Made by a program: the position numbers and the translations under genes | Notes under the pieces: model-generated | Told to the model about the DNA's origin: nothing | The model's input: the letters and a program-made list of their open reading frames with translations, nothing else | Database searches by the model: none | NCBI RefSeq assembly: GCF_012641265.1 | Contig: NZ_JABAHZ010000001.1 | Coordinates: 1,373,446 to 1,437,445, forward strand | Length of the DNA: 64,000 nucleotides | DNA from: Chitinophaga eiseniae | Lineage (GTDB): Bacteria; Bacteroidota; Bacteroidia; Chitinophagales; Chitinophagaceae | Direction: 5' to 3' | In this document: in pieces, positions 35,751-41,858 of the stretch | Layout: every line of letters begins with the position of its first letter | How positions within the stretch are numbered: position 1 is the stretch's first letter

Positions 35751-36182
35751 ATGAGAGATTTAAAAGAAGTAACAGTCGAAAAAATATACATCTGCAACAC
35801 CTGGGGGGGGGTACCCATTTATATATTAAATGCCGACATCACCGGGATTCCTGATGAGGATATTACATCAAATGTACTTAGACAGCTACATAACCGATGG
35901 AAAGGAAAGAGTTTGACGACGTTAGTAAGGTTTGGGTTTCTTCAAAAACCACGGCTCTTTTGTTATCCTGAGAAATGGTTTTTAGACCTAAAAAATCACC
36001 GTATTATAAGTGATTTGAAAATACTAAGGAATAAGTTAAGCATAGCAAACATGGACCCCAAACGAAATTTTATGCTAATACAGGAACTTTCAGAAAAAAT
36101 ACTAGCTATTGACAAACAATTAAAATGTTCGCTAATGACATATATTACTCAGATGTCACATTTGAACAAAAGGAAATTTTAA
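35751..36182 (+). CDS. Uncharacterised 143-aa protein between the two ABC ATPases; carries a G9 tract
   Basis: I do not recognise this protein. It begins MRDLKEVTVEKIYICNTWGG, followed by VPIYILNADITGIPDEDITS and an RQLHNRWKGKSLTTLVRFGF segment. The C-terminal half is helical and basic (ISDLKILRNKLSIANMDPKR). It has no signal peptide or membrane segment. Codons 18-20 lie in a run of nine G (35803-35811) in otherwise AT-rich DNA; a one-base slip would stop translation early. It separates two ATPase genes that in YbhF-like exporters are joined as one protein. A regulatory or immunity role is only conjecture. Confidence 0.5.
   Translation: MRDLKEVTVEKIYICNTWGGVPIYILNADITGIPDEDITSNVLRQLHNRWKGKSLTTLVRFGFLQKPRLFCYPEKWFLDLKNHRIISDLKILRNKLSIANMDPKRNFMLIQELSEKILAIDKQLKCSLMTYITQMSHLNKRKF
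35803..35811 (+). repeat. G9 homopolymer inside a coding frame
   Basis: Nine consecutive G near the 5' end of the 143-aa gene encode part of Trp-Gly-Gly-Val. This is unusual for this AT-rich block and fits a slippage-prone contingency tract, or a sequencing-sensitive site. Confidence 0.8.
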
Positions 36183-36252
36183 AACATGAGAATAACAGCA
36201 AAAAAAACTAAAAAACAAAGAAAATTATGCTTACCTATAAATGTGAATCATA

Positions 36253-36993
36253 GTGAATAAAATTATTATTGTTGATGATTTAGTGAAAGAATACGGTAGT
36301 AAAACCGTGGTAAGAAATATTAGTTTTAATATCACATCCGGGTCAATATACGGACTACTAGGAGCAAATGGTGCTGGTAAAACTACGGTAATTAAAATGA
36401 TAATTGGTCTAGTCCAACCGACATCAGGAAGCATATATATTGATGGTATTAATGCAAAATTGGGTAAAAACAACGGCACTGATTTTAAAAGTAAAATTGG
36501 ATATATGGGACAACAATTCAACCTATACAACCAGCTTACTGTTCGGCAAAATCTTATGCTGCATGCCGGATGTCATTACATAGGTAGAAGGAATGGAAAC
36601 ATTAGAATTGAGGAACTAATTACCGACTTTCAACTGAGTGACATTATCGATGTATCAACAGCCAAATTATCCGCCGGACAACAACAAAAAATAGCATTTG
36701 CATGTTCAATAATACATCGCCCTAAAATCGTAGTTGTGGATGAACCAACAAACCAATCCGACCAAAACTCAAAACGGATATTTTGGGAGCAGATAACATC
36801 ATTGTCTAAACAATCTGGTATCACTTTCCTTGTTACGACTCATAACCTATTTGAGGCGGAGTATTGTAACTATATTTCAATAATGGATGGTGGAATTATT
36901 AAAGAGGCTGGAACCCCCTCTGGCATTAAGTCTAAATACAATGCCGATTCGTTGACTGAAGCATTTAGACGTATAGTAAAAAATAACAAATAA
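36253..36993 (+). CDS. ABC transporter ATP-binding protein 2 (canonical switch residues)
   Basis: A 246-residue nucleotide-binding subunit with a GTG start. It has Walker A GANGAGKT, Q-loop YMGQQFNLYNQLTV, signature LSAGQQQKIAF, Walker B IVVVDEPTNQ and H-loop FLVTTHNLFEAEY. Unlike ATPase 1 it keeps both Gln and His, so it is probably the active partner of an asymmetric pair. The D-loop is unusual (NQSDQNSKR instead of GLD). It lies 7 bp before the first permease gene. Confidence 0.87.
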   Translation: MNKIIIVDDLVKEYGSKTVVRNISFNITSGSIYGLLGANGAGKTTVIKMIIGLVQPTSGSIYIDGINAKLGKNNGTDFKSKIGYMGQQFNLYNQLTVRQNLMLHAGCHYIGRRNGNIRIEELITDFQLSDIIDVSTAKLSAGQQQKIAFACSIIHRPKIVVVDEPTNQSDQNSKRIFWEQITSLSKQSGITFLVTTHNLFEAEYCNYISIMDGGIIKEAGTPSGIKSKYNADSLTEAFRRIVKNNK

Positions 36994-37000
36994 TAAATAA

Positions 37001-38059
37001 ATGTTCTCGTTCTTTGTACTCCTGAAAAAGGAGATTAAATTAATCCGTAGAGATTCAAAGGCTTTCCTGCTCTTGTTTGTACTCTCGATTTCATTGGTGA
37101 TTATTTTCGGATATGTATTAAGATCCGATCTTCATGACTTAAAAATTGCTATTTGTGATGAAAACAACTCATTACACTCACAAAGGTTATCTGCAAAGAT
37201 TGGCGCTAGTAAATTATTCCGGGTAATTAACATAGGTCCATCACAAATAGAAGCATCTCTTCAAACAGATGTAAAAGCTGTTGTAGTAATTCCCCCAGAT
37301 TTTACATCGGGAAACAAAGTCCAAATTATCTGCGATGCTACGGACCCCAATCTTGCTACTACAGCAAGTAGCTATCTCAATAAAATAATTTCTGAATATT
37401 ATAACAGCAGCGAAAACGAAGAACATTACACGTCGAAAATGCTTTACAATCCTACATTAAATGCTGGTCTTCTCAATATACCTGGCGTCATTTCACTAAT
37501 AATAATGCTAATTTGTGTAATGACTAGCTCTGTTCAGAGTGTAAAGGAAAAGGAGTTTCACACTATTGAAACTTTGAAGCTAACAAATGTTCCTAAATTG
37601 ATTATTTATTCTTCAAAATTACTTCCTTACTTTTTCATTTCATTTATCCAGATTACTGCAACTCTTGCAATAAGCATCATACTTTGGGGCTTCCCTTTTT
37701 CTCCGGAAAATATTTTGCCTTTAATTATATTAAGTTCAATTTACATCATTACCTGTCTATCAGTAGGGTTACTTATTTCCGTCTTCACGCAAAACCAGTT
37801 TGATGCACAACTTGTCTCACTTATGGCAATGATAATTCCGACGGCTCTTTTTACTGGGTTCATCTTTCCATTGGAGAACATGCCATTACCTTTGCAATAT
37901 CTGAGTACAATCGTTCCTTCCAGGTGGTATTATTCGGGGCTTCTTGATATACTGGTGAGAGGTGGCGGTATCCAATCCGCTTGGAAGTATATTTTTATAA
38001 TGATGTTAATGTCTGCATTACTCAACCTTATTAGCATAAAGAAAATTAAATCGCTGTGA
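37001..38059 (+). CDS. ABC-2 type permease (YbhS/YbhR-like) 1
   Basis: A 352-residue membrane protein of the ABC-2 superfamily. It has an N-terminal membrane helix (FLLLFVLSISLVIIFGYVL) and then a large extracytoplasmic domain (residues ~45-160, DLKIAICDENN). Five C-terminal helices follow, including IPGVISLIIMLICVMTSSVQ and FTGFIFPLENMPLPLQYLST, the conserved FxFPxxxMP motif. It probably pairs with permease 2 to form the channel driven by the two ATPases. Its stop overlaps the next start by 4 bp (GTGA). Confidence 0.87.
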   Translation: MFSFFVLLKKEIKLIRRDSKAFLLLFVLSISLVIIFGYVLRSDLHDLKIAICDENNSLHSQRLSAKIGASKLFRVINIGPSQIEASLQTDVKAVVVIPPDFTSGNKVQIICDATDPNLATTASSYLNKIISEYYNSSENEEHYTSKMLYNPTLNAGLLNIPGVISLIIMLICVMTSSVQSVKEKEFHTIETLKLTNVPKLIIYSSKLLPYFFISFIQITATLAISIILWGFPFSPENILPLIILSSIYIITCLSVGLLISVFTQNQFDAQLVSLMAMIIPTALFTGFIFPLENMPLPLQYLSTIVPSRWYYSGLLDILVRGGGIQSAWKYIFIMMLMSALLNLISIKKIKSL

Positions 38060-39147
38060 AATTATTTGACCACCCAATTTGGTTTCTTCTCAACAAAGAA
38101 ATAATTCTAATCAGGAAGAGTGTAGCTGTACTCGTTTTAGCGATACTTCTACCGATAATACAGCTTCTTGTGTTGCCGTTTGCAGCACGGTATGAGATCT
38201 CGAATATTAGACTAGTGATAATAAGCTCCAGTAAAGATGCAAATGAGAATTTAAGCACTCTAAGCAAAATTCATCAAAGTAGGTTGTTTAATATTGTCGG
38301 CGAGGCACCTAACTTTACAATTGCAAAGAAACTAATAGATAAAGGGGACGCTGACGGTATTATTCACCTGAGAAGGGAGTTTAATACTATTAACGCCTTT
38401 GTTGCATTCGACGCAATTAATATGCAAAAGGCGGTAATAGCAGATGCGTATCTCAATTCTATCCTAGAGATGAACAACATAGAGAATCAAAATAATACCA
38501 TCTTGCCCACTACGTATATTACTATGAGGTACAATCCTATGATGGATTACACTTATTTCACTGTTCCGGGAATATTGGCTTTTCTGGTTACTATGTTGGG
38601 GGTATATCTTGCCGCACTCACAATCACAGCTGAAGTGGAAAGTGGTACAATTCATCAATTATTTGTTACTCCAGTAAGCAAAACAACGATTCTTCTGAGT
38701 AAACAGCTACCCATATTTCTTATATGTGTGTTTGTATTTTCATGTGGATTGATTTTGATGAGGTATTTCTATGGTATCAAAATACAGGGCAGCATAGTAT
38801 TAATATACACTTTTTTATTCATATATCTGTTTGCCATTATTGGTGTAGGTTTAGTAATAAGCATACTATGTAAAAAAACGATTGAAGCAACAGTAATTTC
38901 TTTTTTCCTTATGCTCCTGTCAATATTAACCTGTGGACTTTTCTTTCCCAGAGATACAATGCCACAATTCGGACAAATCATAGCAGACTATCTTAACCCT
39001 GTAACTCATTTTGTAGAATTTCAGCGTTCTATTATCCTAAAAAATTGTACCTTTACGCAAGTTTCATACAATTTTCTCGCTATTACCATCCTCTGCGTGA
39101 TTTCCAACTTCGTCGCTTACAATTTATTGGGGAAAAATAACAGGTAG
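38056..39147 (+). CDS. ABC-2 type permease (YbhS/YbhR-like) 2
   Basis: A 363-residue ABC-2 permease with a GTG start coupled to the upstream stop. Its architecture matches permease 1: a helix near residues 20-45, an extracytoplasmic domain (IRLVIISSSKDANENLSTLS), then YFTVPGILAFLVTMLGVYLA and a TCGLFFPRDTMPQFGQII motif. It completes an HlyD + two NBD + two permease exporter. The substrate (drug, lipid or peptide) cannot be told from the sequence. Confidence 0.87.
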   Translation: MKLFDHPIWFLLNKEIILIRKSVAVLVLAILLPIIQLLVLPFAARYEISNIRLVIISSSKDANENLSTLSKIHQSRLFNIVGEAPNFTIAKKLIDKGDADGIIHLRREFNTINAFVAFDAINMQKAVIADAYLNSILEMNNIENQNNTILPTTYITMRYNPMMDYTYFTVPGILAFLVTMLGVYLAALTITAEVESGTIHQLFVTPVSKTTILLSKQLPIFLICVFVFSCGLILMRYFYGIKIQGSIVLIYTFLFIYLFAIIGVGLVISILCKKTIEATVISFFLMLLSILTCGLFFPRDTMPQFGQIIADYLNPVTHFVEFQRSIILKNCTFTQVSYNFLAITILCVISNFVAYNLLGKNNR

Positions 39148-39301
39148 TACAATATCCAATCACACTTACCATCAATTGTTAATTTCCAGCTCCGACTTGT
39201 ACTCTAAATCGTAACAAATAACAATTAACACCATCCCGCATCATACACCTGTATTCCCGGTGTACATATACAGTTTCCTTAACATATAAATTAGCTAATT
39301 G

Positions 39302-39329
39302 CCTTTTCATGATTTATCCATGAAAAAGG
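39302..39329 (+). terminator. Possible terminator hairpin after the exporter operon
   Basis: CCTTTTCATG/CCATGAAAAAGG pair around an ATTTAT loop about 155 bp after the last permease gene. No long T-run follows, so confidence is low. Confidence 0.35.
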
Positions 39330-39397
39330 TAAATGGTTGACTGACGTTTCCAATAGTCAGGGGGCCATGCTATACTTATCTAATTGGGAAGTGAGAT

Positions 39398-39547
39398 ATG
39401 GACAAGGTGACGCCGGCAGAAATTATAGATGCCTATAAAAAAGAAGGCATCATTATAACACCACAAGAGGCAGAAGAAATACTCTCTTTAATGCTTCTTG
39501 TAATTGATTTATTTATAACGCAAAATATTAATAATGAAAAGCGCTGA
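39398..39547 (+). CDS. Small protein upstream of serine recombinase genes
   Basis: A 49-residue helical protein: MDKVTPAEIIDAYKKEGIII, then TPQEAEEILSLMLLVIDLFI. The 'A..I...YKKEGI.IT..EAE.IL.....' pattern resembles small proteins that often precede serine recombinase genes in Bacteroidota mobile elements. Its end overlaps the decayed recombinase start by 14 bp. A degenerate second copy lies at 39659-39721. Function is unknown. Confidence 0.5.
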   Translation: MDKVTPAEIIDAYKKEGIIITPQEAEEILSLMLLVIDLFITQNINNEKR

Positions 39548-39686
39548 CCTATATGTAAGAGCAAGTAGCGATTATCAATTCAAATTGCAAAAAGCTCTAC
39601 TATTGAAATATTGTGTTTCACATCATGTTTCAATAGGACAAATTTTCAATGATCCCAGGATGCCTATAAAAAGGAAGCGATCATAA
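39534..39686 (+). pseudogene. Decayed serine-recombinase N-terminus (copy 1)
   Basis: A frame reads MKSADLYVRASSDYQFKLQK. It is nearly identical over 20 residues to the intact 124-aa protein downstream (MKKADLYLRASCDYQFKLQK). After about 40 residues it runs into sequence related to the small upstream gene (GATGCCTATAAAAAGG) and stops. It is the broken end of a tandem duplication. Confidence 0.75.
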
Positions 39687-39721
39687 TCAAGTTACAGGAA
39701 GCAAGAAAAACCGAAAAATAA
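39659..39721 (+). pseudogene. Decayed second copy of the small upstream gene
   Basis: In frame it reads DAYKKEAIIIKLQEARKTEK and stop, matching DAYKKEGIIITPQEAEEI of the gene at 39398-39547. It has no start codon of its own and lies 40 bp before the intact 124-aa recombinase-like gene. Confidence 0.65.
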
Positions 39722-39762
39722 CTTCTGCTTTCTGTAATCGACATATTTAGTAACAAATTTCA

Positions 39763-40137
39763 ATGATGAAGAAAGCGGATTTATATCTAAGAGCCAGTTG
39801 CGATTATCAATTCAAATTGCAGAAAGCCCAACTAGAGGAATATTGTGTAAATCACAATATTACAATAAGGCGAATTTTGTATGATAATAGTATAGTGACT
39901 GGTGATGCTATCGGGATTTTCTGGGAAAACTATATTAAGAGTTACAAAGATACTCCAGGAGCAATTGATTTTATCCTGTTTACTGATTGGGGGCGAATTT
40001 CCCGGAATGAGGTTAAAGCAGGTGAAATTATCAAAGCTCTCACCAAAGAGAAGATTCTCGCCCTCGCGATAAGTGAAACATACCAACAAGTAATTCTGAA
40101 ATGGGCTGATTTTCCTCATAAACATGGTGAGAATTAA
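39763..40137 (+). CDS. Short serine-recombinase catalytic-domain protein
   Basis: A 124-residue protein resembling only the resolvase catalytic domain: ADLYLRASCDYQFKLQKAQL with the nucleophile-position Ser12, then FILFTDWGRISRNEVKAGEI, similar to the D-R-x-S-R block. The Asp of that block is Gly here, and there is no DNA-binding domain. It may be an accessory recombinase subunit or a decaying one. It lies 17 bp upstream of the full-length recombinase, and a broken duplicate lies just upstream. Confidence 0.62.
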   Translation: MMKKADLYLRASCDYQFKLQKAQLEEYCVNHNITIRRILYDNSIVTGDAIGIFWENYIKSYKDTPGAIDFILFTDWGRISRNEVKAGEIIKALTKEKILALAISETYQQVILKWADFPHKHGEN

Positions 40138-40154
40138 TAACCACTAAAAATTGA

Positions 40155-41777
40155 ATGATGAATAATAAAAGAGAATTACTAGCGGATCTATACTGCCGTG
40201 TCTCTACGGATGACCAGGTAGATGGTTATTCTCCATCAGAACAGGAAGACTGCTTAGTTGCTTACTGCCAGAGAAACAATATAGTTATACGAAAAATTAT
40301 CCATGAGGACCATTCAGCAAAATCCTTTAAACGCCCAGAGTGGTCAAACTGGTTATCTGAACAACGAAAACTATATCGAAGGTCTGATCTCATTTTATTC
40401 ACAAAATGGGATCGTTTTTCCCGCAACACTGCAGATGCTTATGCTATGATTGCTTCCTTACGTCGAATGGGCATCGAACCCCAGGCGGTGTCACAGCCAT
40501 TGGACATGGACATTCCTGAAAGTAAGATGATGTTAGCCTTCTACCTCTGTCAGCCGGAGGTCGAAAATGATCGCCGTGCCTTAAATGTTTTTAACTGCAT
40601 GAGAAGTGCAAAAAAAGGTGGAAAATGGATGGGAATTGCACCACGTGGATATATCAATAAAAGTAAGGAGATACCTGATTCTCGTAGACATGGAAGCAAG
40701 CCAAAGTATGAAAAATACATCGAAATTTATGAACCAGAAGCATCAATAGTACGATGGGTGTTTCAAACAATTGCCGAAGGAAATTTCAATACGGAACAAG
40801 TATACAAAATGGCCTTAATTAAAGGACTTAATACAAGCAAAAACAACTTCTGGGCAATGATTCGTAATACGATGTATTGTGGCAAAATTTATATCCCTGC
40901 CTACAAAGGAGAGGAACCTATGTATGTAATTGGAAAACACCCTCCATTGATCTCGGAAATGCTTTTTTATGATGTACAAGACGTTCTTGATGGAAGAAGG
41001 AGAAAGCAACGCGCTCAAATTGCAGTTGACGAAAATTATCCATTAAGAGGCTTTTTATTATGTCCTAAATGTGGTAAAACACTAACTGCCAGCGCAAGTA
41101 AGGGTAGAAAATATCACTATCACTATTATCATTGTTCCTCATCATGTGGCTTTAGGCATCGTGCTGAAGAAATGAACAGCCTTTTTATAAAGGAAATTAA
41201 AAGTTATGTGCCTCGTCCACTTATGCGTGATATTTATAAGCGTTTAATAGTAAAGGCAGTGTCGGATAAGTATAAATCTGAAAATCAGGACCGTAATGGA
41301 ATTTTAAAGGAAATAGAGGTGCTGAATAATCAAATTTCCGAAGCGAGACGATTACTGTTTTCCAAGGAAATAGACTTATCGGATTTTCGGATAGGTAAAC
41401 TTGAGGCCGAAAAACAAATAACCGTTCTTGAGGCCAAACTTCATTCACTTCCTGATAAGCTGTCAAACATTGAGGCAATCCTTCAAAAGGGGCTATCGAC
41501 ATTGTGTAATCTTGATACAATTTTTGAAACAGGCACTATAGAAACTAAAAGAAAGATTATTGGTTCGATGTTCCCGGAAAAACTCACTTTTTCTGAAGGG
41601 CGTTATCGAACCACAAAATTAAATGCAGCCGCCAAGTTATTATTCAATCTGGAAGAGGGTTTCAGCAGAAAAAAAAATGGGACAAGTCCAGATATTTCAG
41701 ACTTGTCCCATGAGGTGATCCCCTTGGGACTCGAACCCAAGACCCATACATTAAAAGTGTATTGCTCTACCAACTGA
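40155..41777 (+). CDS. Large serine recombinase (integrase-type)
   Basis: A 540-residue site-specific recombinase. The resolvase catalytic domain (residues ~8-155) has LYCRVSTDDQ with nucleophile Ser17 and LILFTKWDRFSRN. A 'recombinase' domain follows (GIAPRGYINKS...NNFWAMIRNTMYCGKIYIP), then a zinc ribbon (CPKCGKTL...CSSSCGF) and a coiled coil (residues ~378-445). Its C-terminal ~30 codons run through the tRNA-Lys terminator and 62 bp into the tRNA gene (IPLGLEPKTHTLKVYCSTN). That tail is therefore probably host sequence fused by integration. It is likely the integrase of the AT-rich block. Confidence 0.88.
   Translation: MMNNKRELLADLYCRVSTDDQVDGYSPSEQEDCLVAYCQRNNIVIRKIIHEDHSAKSFKRPEWSNWLSEQRKLYRRSDLILFTKWDRFSRNTADAYAMIASLRRMGIEPQAVSQPLDMDIPESKMMLAFYLCQPEVENDRRALNVFNCMRSAKKGGKWMGIAPRGYINKSKEIPDSRRHGSKPKYEKYIEIYEPEASIVRWVFQTIAEGNFNTEQVYKMALIKGLNTSKNNFWAMIRNTMYCGKIYIPAYKGEEPMYVIGKHPPLISEMLFYDVQDVLDGRRRKQRAQIAVDENYPLRGFLLCPKCGKTLTASASKGRKYHYHYYHCSSSCGFRHRAEEMNSLFIKEIKSYVPRPLMRDIYKRLIVKAVSDKYKSENQDRNGILKEIEVLNNQISEARRLLFSKEIDLSDFRIGKLEAEKQITVLEAKLHSLPDKLSNIEAILQKGLSTLCNLDTIFETGTIETKRKIIGSMFPEKLTFSEGRYRTTKLNAAAKLLFNLEEGFSRKKNGTSPDISDLSHEVIPLGLEPKTHTLKVYCSTN
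41669..41711 (-). terminator. Rho-independent terminator of tRNA-Lys
   Basis: A perfect 12-bp stem, ATGGGACAAGTC/GACTTGTCCCAT, with an 11-nt loop is followed on the minus strand by nine T. It starts 5 bp after the tRNA 3' end and lies inside the 3' end of the recombinase frame. Confidence 0.88.
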
Positions 41778-41788
41778 GCTAGGGAATC
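41716..41788 (-). tRNA. tRNA-Lys (anticodon UUU)
   Basis: The minus strand folds as a standard 73-nt tRNA. The acceptor is GATTCCC/GGGGATC with one G-T pair, followed by a D-arm with AGCTCAGTTGGTAGAGC. The anticodon stem ATACA/TGTAT encloses the loop CTTTTAA (anticodon TTT), and the T-arm contains GGTTCGAGTCC. The CCA end is not encoded. The 3' half is covered by the recombinase frame on the other strand, consistent with use of this gene as an integration site. Confidence 0.95.
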
Positions 41789-41816
41789 ATTCACCCCGTT
41801 TTTGTTTAACGGAGTG

Positions 41817-41847
41817 CAAAGATAGCAATTTCTATTTTACTTCCAAA
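41817..41847 (-). promoter_or_regulatory. Bacteroidota-type promoter of tRNA-Lys
   Basis: On the minus strand TTTG (41844-41847) and a perfect TAnnTTTG (TATCTTTG, 41817-41824) are spaced by 19 bp. They lie about 28 bp upstream of the tRNA 5' end. Confidence 0.75.
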
Positions 41848-41858
41848 TTCATTTTGAA

